A DNA stretch of 64,000 bases from Candidatus Methylacidiphilales bacterium. Its GTDB lineage: Bacteria > Verrucomicrobiota > Verrucomicrobiia > Methylacidiphilales > CAZTYG01. Numbering within the stretch: position 1 is the stretch's first letter; each line of letters begins with the position of its first letter. This document shows positions 42,510-52,098 of the stretch, one piece after another. The stretch covers positions 124,001 through 188,000 of the forward strand of contig JANRJG010000038.1 of assembly GCA_033875315.1 (NCBI GenBank). Reading direction: 5' to 3'. The position numbers and the translations under genes were made by a program. The notes under the pieces were generated by a model, which did no database searches, had not been told where the DNA came from, and saw nothing but the letters and a program-made list of their open reading frames with translations.

Positions 42510-44501
42510 ATGAAAAAGTCCACCCAACGAAAAATCTGCCAGGCATCGCAGCCGGCCGTGGGCGTTCATTCCAACAACGGATCCCCCGTGCATCATTTCC
42601 GGAACGAGGAGGGTTTCCGGCATTTTTTCAATCATCTGGCCGATCCGATGCTGTTGTTGGACGAGACCACCCATCGTTTTGCGGACGCCAACCAGGCCGC
42701 ATTGCGTCTCTTGGAAGTGTCCAGTCTGGAACAATTGCAACTACTCGAACCTGGCGATGTTTCCCCGGAATACCAACCGGACGGCCGGTCTTCCGCGGAA
42801 AGGGCCAAAGAAATCTTTGCCCAGATGCGGGATATGAACACGCGCCGTTTTGATTGGGTGCACCGCAGTTTCAGCGGGAAGGAATTTCCGGTTGAGGTCC
42901 TGCTCACTCCGCTGGAAATCGGAGGCCGACAAATGATCGCGGTCCTTTGGCGTGACATATCCTCCAGGTTAGAATATCGGGCTGCCGCCGAGATCCGCCT
43001 GGCCGCCTTGGAGGCGGCGGCCAACGCCATCGTCATCACCGATGCCCAAGGAGTCATCATCTGGACCAATGAAGCCTTCACCCGGTTGACGGGCTACCTT
43101 CCAGAAGATGCCCACGGCCTGACTCCGCGCATGCTCAAATCGGGCGCCCAAGATGCCCGGCTCTACGCCGATATGTGGGGCACCATCTCGCAGGGCAAGG
43201 TTTGGAGCGGGGAATTGGTCAACCGGCGCAAGGACGGCACCCTCTACCACGAGGAAATGACAATCACGCCCCTGCGCATTCGTCCGGAGGGGCCGATCAG
43301 CCATTACATCGCTGTCAAAAATGACACCACCGAGCGCCGCCGCCTGCAGCAACAGTACCTCCGCGCCCAGCGCTCGGAAACACTGGGCACCCTGGCTGGC
43401 GGCATCGCCCACGATCTGAACAACATCCTCCTCCCGGTCACCCTGGCCGCCGATATGCTGAAACTGCGCCACGCCGACCCGGAGGACCAGCGCATGCTCG
43501 ACACCATCTCCACCTGCGCCAGGCGCGGTGCCGATATGGTCCGTCAAATCGTCGGCTATGCCCGGGGGGTTGAAGGCCGCCGGGTCGAGGTGCAGGTGCG
43601 CCACTTGATGCGCGAAGTGGAAAAAATGATCCGTGAGACCTTCCCCCGGGGCATCTCCATTGATGTGCGCATCCCCAGCCGGCTGCGAGTGATCGAAGCC
43701 GACCACACGCAGATCCAGCAGGTGCTGATGAACCTATGCATCAACGCACGGGATGCCATGCCGTCGGGAGGGCGCCTCGGCCTTTCAGCCCGCGACGTCG
43801 AGGTGGACCCTGCACTGTCGGCACAATACCCCGGTGCCCGCACGGGCCCATATCTCCTCCTGGAGGTGGAGGACAACGGAGAGGGAATCCGTCCGGAAAT
43901 CGTGGAGCGGATCTTCGATCCCTTCTTCACCACCAAAGAAGTGGGCAAGGGCACCGGTCTCGGGCTGTCCACCGTGCAAAGCATTGTCCGCAGTCACCAG
44001 GGCTTCGTCACGGTCGACAGCGCACCGGGTAGAGGCACCCGATTTTCTGTTTATCTGCCAGCGCTCAGGGAACAGCATGAGGAAACCAGAGACAAACCGG
44101 AGCCCGTCATGAACCGCGGCCATGGCGAGCTCATCCTTTTGGTGGATGATGAGACCGCCGTTTGCGACATCGTGAGGAGTATTCTCGAGGAGCACGGTTA
44201 CCGCTGTCTGGTGGCCCACGACGGTGCGGAGGCCCTGGCGCTCTACGCCTCCCACCGTTTTGAGATCGCCGCCGTCATCACCGACCTGATGATGCCGGTC
44301 ATGGACGGGTCGCAAATGATCCAGGTCCTGCGACGCATGAATCCCGTCGTACGCGTCATTTGCACCAGCGGAAAGGCGGGCGACCGTCATACGGGGCCGG
44401 ACCAGGCAGCGGGCGGACGGTTTCTGGCCAAGCCTTTCGATGCCGCCTCCCTCCTGCGCGAACTGCGCGAACTGCTGCGGGATGCGCCCGCGCAGGCCTA
44501 G
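42510..44501 (+). CDS. hybrid sensor histidine kinase: PAS-PAS-HisKA-HATPase-REC
   Basis: A 663-residue cytoplasmic kinase. Two PAS domains (about residues 35-160 and 165-290; FHF-type [19 protein letters not shown] and [20 protein letters not shown]), HisKA with the phosphoacceptor in [20 protein letters not shown], HATPase with N box INARDAM, G1 VEDNGEGI, F box [11 protein letters not shown] and G2 GTGLGLSTV, then a C-terminal receiver with [20 protein letters not shown] and LAKPF. There are no TM helices, so it senses an internal signal or ligand through PAS. AGGA 7 nt upstream supports the ATG at 42510. The output partner is unknown. Confidence 0.92.
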   Translation: MKKSTQRKICQASQPAVGVHSNNGSPVHHFRNEEGFRHFFNHLADPMLLLDETTHRFADANQAALRLLEVSSLEQLQLLEPGDVSPEYQPDGRSSAERAKEIFAQMRDMNTRRFDWVHRSFSGKEFPVEVLLTPLEIGGRQMIAVLWRDISSRLEYRAAAEIRLAALEAAANAIVITDAQGVIIWTNEAFTRLTGYLPEDAHGLTPRMLKSGAQDARLYADMWGTISQGKVWSGELVNRRKDGTLYHEEMTITPLRIRPEGPISHYIAVKNDTTERRRLQQQYLRAQRSETLGTLAGGIAHDLNNILLPVTLAADMLKLRHADPEDQRMLDTISTCARRGADMVRQIVGYARGVEGRRVEVQVRHLMREVEKMIRETFPRGISIDVRIPSRLRVIEADHTQIQQVLMNLCINARDAMPSGGRLGLSARDVEVDPALSAQYPGARTGPYLLLEVEDNGEGIRPEIVERIFDPFFTTKEVGKGTGLGLSTVQSIVRSHQGFVTVDSAPGRGTRFSVYLPALREQHEETRDKPEPVMNRGHGELILLVDDETAVCDIVRSILEEHGYRCLVAHDGAEALALYASHRFEIAAVITDLMMPVMDGSQMIQVLRRMNPVVRVICTSGKAGDRHTGPDQAAGGRFLAKPFDAASLLRELRELLRDAPAQA

Positions 44502-44524
44502 ACTCATTAAGTCATTCAGCCATT

Positions 44525-44545
44525 CCGGCTTTGCCGGCGCATTTT
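44525..44545. terminator. possible bidirectional terminator between kinase and ccsA
   Basis: CCGGC-TTT-GCCGG (44525-44537) followed by GCATTTT. It lies between convergent genes. The stem has only 5 bp and the T-run is short, so it is a weak candidate. Confidence 0.3.
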
Positions 44546-44567
44546 CAGCAGCCCCGCAGTCCCCGGC

Positions 44568-46220
44568 CTAGACACCAGCCTCAGTGACCGACAAGTCCTT
44601 GATACCCCGGTGCCGCCAAATGGCCGCGGCCACGAAGGCCGCATCGGCCAGCACGAAAGCGACCACGTATTCCTCGCCCCCCAGACCGAACCCATAACTG
44701 TGCAGGCCGACACCCAGAACGAAATTGACCCCGTACCAAGCCATGATGACGGCCAGGAAGCAGGCCACCGAGGCCACCGCCAGGCCGAATTTGCCCCACC
44801 ATCCGGCCAGACGTCCGTGCAGGGCGAAAATGTAGGCCAGAAGGGCGATGAGAGCCCAGGTCTCCTTGGGATCCCAGCCCCAGAACCGGCCCCAACTGTA
44901 ATTGGCCCACACTCCACCAAGGATGGTGCCCACCGCGAGTAGAAGCACACCCATTTGTAAAACCCGGTAAAGCCAGAAATGGACCTCGCTGTCGGCGTGG
45001 GTTTCCGCCGGCCGGCGGATGACCCGGAACAGCACAATATGCCCGAAGGCCATGGCCAGAAGGAAGGCGGCATAGCTCAGAGTGATGGTGAGGACATGGA
45101 CCGTCAGCCAAAAATTGCTCCGCAACACCGGCACCAAGGGGTCCAAACGCGCGGGCATGGCCAGCGGGATCTGGTGGACAATGAGCAGACAGAGCGCCGC
45201 CGCCGGCAGCGCCGCCAGCAGGTAGAGCGCGGTGCGGTAGCGCAGGGCGAAGACCAGGCCGAAGGCCACCGCACCCCAGGCCACCCAGATGACCGACTCA
45301 TACATGTTGGTCACCGGGGGGCGTCCGGCAATGACGCACCTCAGCACGATCCCCGCCGTCTGGAGCAAAACCCCCGCCACCGCCAGACCACAGCCCACGC
45401 GGAGTGCGGGCTTGAACGCGCGCCCGGCCAGAAGCAGGAAAAAGGCCAGCAGGTATATCCAAGTGGCGTGCTCGAACAGCTTTGCCCGGTTGTAGAAAAC
45501 CTCGGTCTTCAACGTCATTTCCGACGGATAGACTTCCGGCCGCAGGGCCCGGATGGCCAACCGGAGTTGGTTGGCGTTGAGGGTGAAAGGGAACGGTTCA
45601 CCCGCCAAATAATGGGTCCCCACCGCCTGGAGGTGCTTCAGCGTGCTGGCAAACTTTTCCGGACCATAGGCCGGACTCGCTTCCGGCGGGGTCAACCAGT
45701 TGGGCGCGCCCTCGGCGGAGGGGACCAACAGGAAAGCGGAGCCATCGGCGATGCGGGTAAAGACCGTCAATCGCGCCGCCACATTCTCCGCCTCGAGCAA
45801 TTCCCGGCTGAGCGTCTTCTCTTCCCTCCGGAGGGCATGCGCCTCACGCAACAGATCCTGCAAACGGGTCACCGCCGCCAGTTGCTTGAAGGAAAATCGT
45901 TTCTGCTTCGGGTCCAACCCCAGCTTCTCGACCAGCGGGCGGTGGGCCACCAAAATCAGCGGTTCATCCGCCCATGAGTGGGTGTCGAGCAGCATGGACA
46001 AAGCCCATTCATCCGCCCCCCAGGTTCGCCCACCCGCTTTCACCTCCGCCCGGCCGCTGATGCGGATCAGACTTTCTTCGGCGAATGTGTCCACCGGTTT
46101 GATCCGGTCCCCATCCTGGATGGCCAGGAGACCGAAGGCGGAAACATCCACCGCCCCGTGCACCGGAACCAGGCTGATGACAGGCAATACGAAGCAAACA
46201 AAAAAGAATCCACGCATCAT
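44568..46220 (-). CDS. ccsA: cytochrome c biogenesis protein CcsA with N-terminal extension
   Basis: A 550-residue protein. Signal or TM helix at the N-terminus, a soluble region of about 240 residues (26-265), then eight or so TM helices with the haem-handling WWD motif NYSWGRFWGWDPKETWALI and conserved His residues (LTVHVLTITLSYAAFLLAM, HGRLAGWWGKFGLAV, GVGLHSYGFGL). CcsA transports haem to the periplasm and presents it for ligation to apocytochromes c in System II. The partner ResB/CcsB is not adjacent, and the soluble domain does not clearly look like ResB. Start 46220 follows TACCTT by 7 nt; a second ATG one codon later is also possible. Confidence 0.88.
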   Translation of the reverse strand: MMRGFFFVCFVLPVISLVPVHGAVDVSAFGLLAIQDGDRIKPVDTFAEESLIRISGRAEVKAGGRTWGADEWALSMLLDTHSWADEPLILVAHRPLVEKLGLDPKQKRFSFKQLAAVTRLQDLLREAHALRREEKTLSRELLEAENVAARLTVFTRIADGSAFLLVPSAEGAPNWLTPPEASPAYGPEKFASTLKHLQAVGTHYLAGEPFPFTLNANQLRLAIRALRPEVYPSEMTLKTEVFYNRAKLFEHATWIYLLAFFLLLAGRAFKPALRVGCGLAVAGVLLQTAGIVLRCVIAGRPPVTNMYESVIWVAWGAVAFGLVFALRYRTALYLLAALPAAALCLLIVHQIPLAMPARLDPLVPVLRSNFWLTVHVLTITLSYAAFLLAMAFGHIVLFRVIRRPAETHADSEVHFWLYRVLQMGVLLLAVGTILGGVWANYSWGRFWGWDPKETWALIALLAYIFALHGRLAGWWGKFGLAVASVACFLAVIMAWYGVNFVLGVGLHSYGFGLGGEEYVVAFVLADAAFVAAAIWRHRGIKDLSVTEAGV

Positions 46221-46255
46221 GGCAAGCAAGGTAATCGTGCCCCGGCCTTTGTCGA
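46221..46255 (-). promoter_or_regulatory. putative promoter of ccsA, leaderless type
   Basis: On the minus strand TCGACA (46250-46255), 16-nt spacer, TACCTT (46228-46233), 7 nt, ATG at 46220. TACCTT is the same -10 as in the nitroreductase and prmC upstream regions. Confidence 0.45.
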
Positions 46256-46343
46256 GCCAGCCCCGTTTCCCCATTTGGGGATGGCCCATGCTGGTGCGGT
46301 CTCATTTGCTTCATATTCATCCAGCGTCATGCCATGATCCCCC

Positions 46344-46613
46344 ATGCCCACCGAGGATGCCGCCTGGAGCCCGTTTGCCGAAAAACTCGCCGCCCACCAT
46401 ACCTGGCCCTGTTGCTACGTCTTCAAGTGCGTGGTACCGGCCGCCCAAACTGCCGCCGCCCGCGCTTTGCTGCCCGGCAACGACATCACCGCCCGGGAAT
46501 CGTCCGGCGGCAAATACACCGCCCTGACCTGCTCCTTCGAAGCCCAGGACGCATCCGTTGTGGTCGCCCTCTACCGCAGCCTCTCCTCCATCGAGGGCAT
46601 CGTTCTCCTTTAA
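46344..46613 (+). CDS. DUF493 (YbeD-like) family protein
   Basis: An 89-residue protein with the DUF493 fold pattern: WPCCYVFKCVVPA, then SSGGKYTALTCSFEAQDASV and LYRSLSSIEGIVLL. DUF493 is an ACT-like alpha/beta domain of unknown function, sometimes regulatory. The start is the ATG at 46344; it is divergent from ccsA and about 60 bp before a larger secreted protein gene in the same direction. Confidence 0.78.
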   Translation: MPTEDAAWSPFAEKLAAHHTWPCCYVFKCVVPAAQTAAARALLPGNDITARESSGGKYTALTCSFEAQDASVVVALYRSLSSIEGIVLL

Positions 46614-46673
46614 GGCAACCGTCCTGAGTCGGATGCGCTTGCTAAATCCGCACATCCAGTGCATTCCAAGCCG

Positions 46674-48194
46674 ATGGCTCGCGCATGGATTGCCGGATGG
46701 CTGGGATTGCTGCTGGGAGGCACCGCCACCGCCGCGACCTACCTTCCCGCCCCGGTCCAGCCCCCGGCCGTGCCGCGTGAATTCCGCGCCGCTTGGGTGG
46801 CCACGGTTCACAACATCGACTGGCCCTCCCGACCCGGCCTCCCCGTCGAACAACAGAAGGCCGAACTCCTCCGGATCCTCGACCAGGCCGCCGCCCTCCG
46901 GCTCAACGCAATCATCCTCCAGGTCCGCCCCAGTTGCGACGCGCTCTATGCCTCCCCCCGTGAGCCCTGGTCCGAATTTCTCACCGGGAAAATGGGCCGC
47001 GCACCCGAACCCTTCTACGACCCCCTGGACTTCGCCGTCACCGAAGCCCACCAACGCGGGATCGAACTCCATGCCTGGTTCAACCCGTACCGCGCCCTGA
47101 CCTCCCCCGAGGCCTCGGTCAGCCCGGAACACATCAGCCGCACCCGTCCCGACCTCGTCCGCCATCACGGACGCCTCCTCTGGCTCGACCCCGGTGAACC
47201 CGAAGTGGTGGAGTTCACCCGCGAAACCATCCTCGACGTCGTCCGCCGCTACGACATCGACGGGGTCCACATCGACGACTACTTCTACCCCTATCCCGAG
47301 CTGCGAAGGAACCCGGAATTTGACGACGCCCGGACTTTCCAGAACTATCAAAACAAAGGTGGTAAGCTGAACCGCGCCTCATGGCGGCGCGACAACACCG
47401 ACCGGATGGTCAAAAGCCTCTACGAGGCCATCAAGTCGGAGAAGCCCTGGGTCAAGTTTGGCATCAGCCCCTTCGGTATCTGGAAGAGCGGTGTTCCGGC
47501 CGGGACCAAGGCCGGCATCGACGCCCGCGAGGATCTCTACGCCGACTCCCTCCACTGGCTGCGCATGGGCTGGCTGGATTATTTCTCGCCCCAGCTCTAC
47601 TGGCCGATCGACAAACCGGAACAGAGCTTCACCAAACTCCTCGCCTGGTGGCGCTCCCAGAACCCCCTCCACCGGCACGTCTGGCCGGGGGTGGCCGCCG
47701 ACCGGATCGGCCGCGACCGCAAAGCGGACGAAATCATACGCCAGGTACTCTACGCCCGCCAGAATGCCTCGCCTTCCGCTGGAAGTATTTTATGGAACTT
47801 CAAACCCGTCCTGCTCAACAAGGCCGGAGTCGCCGCCCAACTGAAAGACCAGGCGTTCCAGGAAACCGCCTTGACCCCCGCCTGCCCCTGGCTCAACCGG
47901 AAACTCCCCGCCGCACCGCACCTGGTGGTGCTCCCCCGTCCGGATGGCGGGGTCTCGGTCCGATGGGCCGAGGGTGATGAATCCGAATCCCACGCCCACC
48001 GCTGGGTTTTGCAGGTAGAACAATCCGGACACTGGTCGCTCCATGTCAACCCATCCGGCCAGACCAGGCTGGAACTGCCCGAAGGAGAGGTCAAACCCTC
48101 GCAAATCAGCGTGTTTGCCGTCGACCGCTACGGCATGGCCGGCCCACCCGCCGGACTGCAACTGCAGACCGGCGACACCCTGGCCTTCCGCTGA
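46674..48194 (+). CDS. secreted GHL10-type putative glycosyl hydrolase
   Basis: A 506-residue exported protein. Signal peptide about 1-20 (WIAGWLGLLLGGTATAA). Residues about 35-345 match the GHL10/DUF187 (YddW-like) TIM-barrel family: FRAAWVATVHNIDWPSRPGL, ALRLNAIILQVRPSCDALYA, IELHAWFNPYRA and RYDIDGVHIDDYFYPYPE with a probable catalytic Asp pair. A C-terminal Ig/FN3-like domain follows. The substrate is probably a cell-envelope or extracellular glycan. ATG at 46674 is preferred over a GTG at 46659. Its last 67 bp overlap the convergent nitronate monooxygenase gene. Confidence 0.85.
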   Translation: MARAWIAGWLGLLLGGTATAATYLPAPVQPPAVPREFRAAWVATVHNIDWPSRPGLPVEQQKAELLRILDQAAALRLNAIILQVRPSCDALYASPREPWSEFLTGKMGRAPEPFYDPLDFAVTEAHQRGIELHAWFNPYRALTSPEASVSPEHISRTRPDLVRHHGRLLWLDPGEPEVVEFTRETILDVVRRYDIDGVHIDDYFYPYPELRRNPEFDDARTFQNYQNKGGKLNRASWRRDNTDRMVKSLYEAIKSEKPWVKFGISPFGIWKSGVPAGTKAGIDAREDLYADSLHWLRMGWLDYFSPQLYWPIDKPEQSFTKLLAWWRSQNPLHRHVWPGVAADRIGRDRKADEIIRQVLYARQNASPSAGSILWNFKPVLLNKAGVAAQLKDQAFQETALTPACPWLNRKLPAAPHLVVLPRPDGGVSVRWAEGDESESHAHRWVLQVEQSGHWSLHVNPSGQTRLELPEGEVKPSQISVFAVDRYGMAGPPAGLQLQTGDTLAFR

Positions 48195-49615
48195 TCGATC
48201 TTTCCAAGCAGAGTCCGCACCACTTCGGCGGCCCGCAAGGGTCCGTCGTCGGGTCCGCGGGAAAAATCTTCATCCAACCGTGCCAAAGCATCGCCCGCCG
48301 TGACCAGCGGCATCTCGGGCCATGCCCCGGGCCTCAACTGACCCAATCCGATGGAGGCCATCAGCCCGTTGCAGACGCAGGACCGCCCCGCCATATCCTC
48401 CATTTTTCCTCCTTTGCGAAGATAGGAATCCTCCGGCTCGCCGGGGCAGCGGAATCCGGTCCCCCCGTCGGGCTTGCGGTAGGCCTCGCGCAGATAGCCC
48501 AGATCGCAGACCCGTCCGCGCGGGGCCTGCCAGCTCGACGGGCCCTGCACCACCTTGAAAGGGAATCCGGTCGGGGAAACCCTCGGGTCGGTCTTGATCC
48601 GCAGCCGGCCCTCGCGCAGATGCCGCAGGACCGCTTGCCGGACGCCCGGGCTGAGCCCGGATTCCTCGCAGAAGGCGAAGACTGTGCCCGCCTGGATGCC
48701 CTGCGCTCCTTCCGCCCGTGCTTTTTCCAAGCCGCCGGGCTGGCCGTATCCCCCCGCCAGCCAGAACGGCAGACCGAGGGCTCGGAAGGCAGCCAAGTCG
48801 GCTTCATCCCGGGGACCGTAAACCGGCTCCCCCTCGGGCGTGAGTTGCATGGGTCCGCGCGGGGGCGCGTTGTGCCCGCCCGCCGAGGCCCCCTCGACGA
48901 CAAATCCATCCACCCGTCCGCTGGATTTGCGGGCCAGGTTGGTCGCCAAAGTGGACGAGGAAACAATGGCCAGGAACAGGGGCCGGGCCAGTGGTGGCGG
49001 GGTTCCCCGCCAGAATTGCGCAGGGTCAAACGAAACAGACGTCTCCTCCCCGGCCACACTCCCGGCCACATCGATCCTGAGGCTGGCGGCTTCTCCCCGG
49101 GCCAGACGGTCGAGGATGCCGGGAATCTGCCGAGGAATACCCGCACCCATCAAGACCACGTCCACCCCGGCCAACAGGGCACCGTAGAGCGAAGGCAGGG
49201 TGGGCAATTGGATCTTTTCCAACAAATTCAACCCCACCTTCCCCCCATGCCCTTCCTTGGCCAGATGGATTTCGCAGAAATTGGCCAGCACCATCCGGTC
49301 CGTCTGGTCGCGGCCGGGCCGCAGTGACGGCATGGGCAGGGCCACGAAGGGTTCGCGCGGGGACTTGCCTCCGGCGATATAAAAGCGTTCCCAGACTCCG
49401 GTCGCCACTGAGGGAATAGGGAAGGCGGCAAAGGCGCGGCGCAGCGCACCCCCGGGATCACCCATCTGCAAACGCCGCACCATGACCAGATCCAGGGCCG
49501 TGCCGGAAACCACACCCAGTTGGCCCTCCATGGAGACGGCCCGGGCCAGTCTCCAACCGGAAACGGCCACGCCCATGCCCCCTTGGATCAGCGGCGGTAG
49601 ATGCGATGCGCTCAA
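48128..49615 (-). CDS. nitronate monooxygenase-like FMN enzyme
   Basis: About 495 residues from a TTG at 49615, or 520 from a GTG at 49690. The family signature begins LPPLIQGGMGVAVSGWRLAR and continues with GKVGLNLLEKIQLPTLPSLY, GVDVVLMGAGIPRQIPGIL, EGASAGGHNAPPRGP (FMN phosphate and active His) and PFWLAGGYGQPGGLEKAR. The enzyme oxidises alkyl nitronates, but many members have other activities. The C-terminal 120 residues carry a Cys-rich segment (MAGRSCVCNGLMASIG). Its 3-prime end overlaps the GHL10 gene by 67 bp on the opposite strand, within the Cys-containing tail VCSCSPAGGPAMP. Confidence 0.85.
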   Translation of the reverse strand: MSASHLPPLIQGGMGVAVSGWRLARAVSMEGQLGVVSGTALDLVMVRRLQMGDPGGALRRAFAAFPIPSVATGVWERFYIAGGKSPREPFVALPMPSLRPGRDQTDRMVLANFCEIHLAKEGHGGKVGLNLLEKIQLPTLPSLYGALLAGVDVVLMGAGIPRQIPGILDRLARGEAASLRIDVAGSVAGEETSVSFDPAQFWRGTPPPLARPLFLAIVSSSTLATNLARKSSGRVDGFVVEGASAGGHNAPPRGPMQLTPEGEPVYGPRDEADLAAFRALGLPFWLAGGYGQPGGLEKARAEGAQGIQAGTVFAFCEESGLSPGVRQAVLRHLREGRLRIKTDPRVSPTGFPFKVVQGPSSWQAPRGRVCDLGYLREAYRKPDGGTGFRCPGEPEDSYLRKGGKMEDMAGRSCVCNGLMASIGLGQLRPGAWPEMPLVTAGDALARLDEDFSRGPDDGPLRAAEVVRTLLGKIDQRKARVSPVCSCSPAGGPAMP

Positions 49616-49706
49616 CGATTCATTAAACTCCCACCGGCCGGGAGGCGCAAAGGCAAATGCGGAAACGGCGAAGTTATTAGCCCGGCACACCGGTCCGAGT
49701 CGCCAT

Positions 49707-50843
49707 CTAATCCTTTTTTTCTCCAGCGGATGGTTCGGCCGGGCCGGACTCCGGCGCGGTCTCCGCCGCCGCTTTCTCCTCCGGCATGGGCTCGGGTTGC
49801 TTCTCGGGATTCCAATCGGAAAGCAGGACCGCGATCCATTTCAAGTCGGGGATGTTTCCGACGATGATCTTGATCACCATGGTCAGGGGAACCGAAAGCA
49901 GCATCCCCACCGGACCCCAGAGCCAACCCCAAAAAACCAGCGAGAGTGTCACCACCAGGGTCGACAGCCCGAGACGGCGGCCCATCATCATCGGCTCGAC
50001 GACATTGCCAAAGATGACGTTGGCCGCAACAGTCACCCCGAGGAAGGCCAGGGCCGAACCCCAACCCAGTTGCACCAGTGCCAGGAGGACCGAGGGAATC
50101 GCGGGCAGGATCGAACCGATGGTCGGGATGTAGTTGAGGGCGAAAGTCAGCAGTCCCCACAACACCGGGAAGTCCACACCGATCATCCAGGCCCCCAGCC
50201 CGACAAACAAACCGGTCGCGAGACTCACCACGGTCTTGATCCAAAGGTAGGAAACGATTTCGCGCACAATACCGTGGAAGCGCTCGGGATCACCCTCGGT
50301 CTGGCCGAAGATGTAACGCAGTTTACCGGGGAAAGAGGCCGCCTCCAGCAGGGCAAAGAGCATGATGACAAAAACGAGCGCCGCGTTGGAAAGGACGTCC
50401 ACCAGGCTGAGCAAGCCCTTGCGGGTGATATCAAACACCGAAGCCGGCTGGATGACATCGAGGGAAACCTTGGAAGCATCGAACCACGGCTGGCGGCCCA
50501 ACCATTCCAGAGAAACCTGATAGAGTGCCACCGATTTTTCCCGGTAAACCGGGAGGGCCTGGTCGAAATCACCCACCGAGACATAAGCCAGGAACACCAA
50601 CGACCCCATGATCAGAAAATTGAGCGCCAGCGTGCCGAGGGTGGCCAGCCACGAAGGCCAGCCCTTTTCCTGCAACCAGAAGACAACCGGGAAACTCAGA
50701 AAGGCCAGGAACAGGGCCAGGGCGAACGGGGCCAGAATGGAAGCCCCCAGCTTGAGACCGGCAATGACGATGACGACACAAGCCGCTGCAGCCAGGGTCC
50801 GGTAACTGCGGCCCGGAGCGATCGACGGAGCTTCACTTGCCAT
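49707..50843 (-). CDS. AI-2E family transporter (YdiK/PerM-like)
   Basis: A 378-residue membrane protein with about eight TM helices in the AI-2E pattern: two N-terminal helices (LGASILAPFALALFLAFL), a central soluble helix region (about 90-160), then helices with YLWIKTVVSLATGLFVGLGA, GLLTFALNYIPTIGSILPAI and VVEPMMMGRRLGLSTLVVTL, which are the diagnostic family motifs. Members export or take up various small molecules; the name reflects one member. The C-terminus is a charged 40-residue tail (KQPEPMPEEKAAAETAPESG). Located between MscS and the monooxygenase genes on the same strand. Confidence 0.9.
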   Translation of the reverse strand: MASEAPSIAPGRSYRTLAAAACVVIVIAGLKLGASILAPFALALFLAFLSFPVVFWLQEKGWPSWLATLGTLALNFLIMGSLVFLAYVSVGDFDQALPVYREKSVALYQVSLEWLGRQPWFDASKVSLDVIQPASVFDITRKGLLSLVDVLSNAALVFVIMLFALLEAASFPGKLRYIFGQTEGDPERFHGIVREIVSYLWIKTVVSLATGLFVGLGAWMIGVDFPVLWGLLTFALNYIPTIGSILPAIPSVLLALVQLGWGSALAFLGVTVAANVIFGNVVEPMMMGRRLGLSTLVVTLSLVFWGWLWGPVGMLLSVPLTMVIKIIVGNIPDLKWIAVLLSDWNPEKQPEPMPEEKAAAETAPESGPAEPSAGEKKD

Positions 50844-50888
50844 GAACAGGATTTAGCGGGGTAAACCCCGGACAACAAGGCCTTAACC

Positions 50889-51992
50889 TCAAGACCCGGA
50901 CGGCCTGCCCGCCAGATGCACGGTCTGCGTCGGAAAGGCGAAGCCCAGGCCGGCCTCATCAAACCGCTCCTTGAGCGTCGTGTTCAGTTGGGTCAGCAAC
51001 CGGTTGAGGTCGTGTTCGTTCTGGTAATCCGCCCAGAGGATCAATTCCAAATTCAGCGCTGATTCGCCAAAACCGCGGAACACCGCCTCCTGGTCATGGA
51101 CGTTTTCGTGTTTGGCCGCCACGTCTTCCAGAATACCGAGGGCCCGGCCGATCTGCTCCCGGCCGCAGTCGTAAAGCAGTCCGACCTCGATCCTCAACTG
51201 GTGGATGCGCAACCGCCTGCCACCCCGGACCACCTCACGGGTGTAGTTGCGGATCTGCTTGTCGACCAGATCTTTGTTGGGGACATTGATGATTTCCCCG
51301 GTGATCGATTTCAGGACCACACTGCGCAGCCCGCGTTCCACGACAAACCCATCGTAATCCCCGAAGCGGATGCGGTGGCCGACGTTGAAGAGCCGGTCGA
51401 CCAGGATCTCCACCCCGCCGATGGCGTTCCCGATGGTCGACTGGGCCGCCAGCGCCACCGCGGCGCCGAGGAACCCCAGTCCGGTCAGCAGGGGCAGGAT
51501 TTCCACGCCGAAATTCTGCAGGATCAGCAGGAGGACCAGGGTGGCGAAGAGCATCTTGACCGCGCGGGTCAACAGGGTCAGCAGGTTGTCCTGGAGCGTG
51601 TCGTCCTCGTCGAGGAATTGGCGCAGGGCGACGCGGGCCACCACATCGATGCAGCGCCAACCCAGGACGATGACCACCAGCGTGCAGACCACCGGGATGG
51701 CCTGTTGCTTCCACATCCACAACCAGGGAGGCATTTGCTTGAAGGCGTCGAGGGCGATGCGGAGGAAGTAAAACAAGACCAGGGCCGGCAGCGGCCAGTT
51801 GATCACTTGGCGCACAGTGTCGGGGCGGAGAACTTTGGAATCGCCCAGGATGTTCCCGATCCAGCGCAGGAGCCACCAGCGCAGCGTCACCACGACGACC
51901 AGTCCACAACCCAGCACGGTGAAAAAAGTCGTCCATTCGGAGGCCTGTGTGTGCTGCACCACCCAATCCCGGACTTGCTGCCAGCGTTCCAT
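50889..51992 (-). CDS. MscS family mechanosensitive channel
   Basis: A 367-residue protein with four N-terminal TM helices and the MscS core: pore helix GLGFLGAAVALAAQSTIGNAI, then GGVEILVDRLFNVGHRIRFG, VVERGLRSVVLKSITGEIIN and VPNKDLVDKQIRNYTREVVR of the beta domain, and the C-terminal domain ending with LGFAFPTQTVHLAGRP. It releases osmolytes under hypo-osmotic stress. The ATG at 51992 is preceded by TATCCC 6 nt upstream. Likely first gene before the AI-2E transporter (45-bp gap). Confidence 0.92.
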   Translation of the reverse strand: MERWQQVRDWVVQHTQASEWTTFFTVLGCGLVVVVTLRWWLLRWIGNILGDSKVLRPDTVRQVINWPLPALVLFYFLRIALDAFKQMPPWLWMWKQQAIPVVCTLVVIVLGWRCIDVVARVALRQFLDEDDTLQDNLLTLLTRAVKMLFATLVLLLILQNFGVEILPLLTGLGFLGAAVALAAQSTIGNAIGGVEILVDRLFNVGHRIRFGDYDGFVVERGLRSVVLKSITGEIINVPNKDLVDKQIRNYTREVVRGGRRLRIHQLRIEVGLLYDCGREQIGRALGILEDVAAKHENVHDQEAVFRGFGESALNLELILWADYQNEHDLNRLLTQLNTTLKERFDEAGLGFAFPTQTVHLAGRPSGS

Positions 51993-52027
51993 CGCTCTGG
52001 GATAACCGCACCCCCAGCCCGAGGCAA
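51993..52027 (-). promoter_or_regulatory. putative promoter of mscS-type gene, leaderless type
   Basis: On the minus strand TTGCCT (52022-52027), 17-nt spacer, TATCCC (51999-52004), 6 nt, ATG at 51992. The last base of the -10 is not T, so it is weaker than the others. Confidence 0.35.
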
Positions 52028-52098
52028 GCCCGGAACCTCGCGCGTCCCGTCACAAATCCCCCTTTCCCCGGCCGGGGAAACATCGTACCTTTCCCAAA

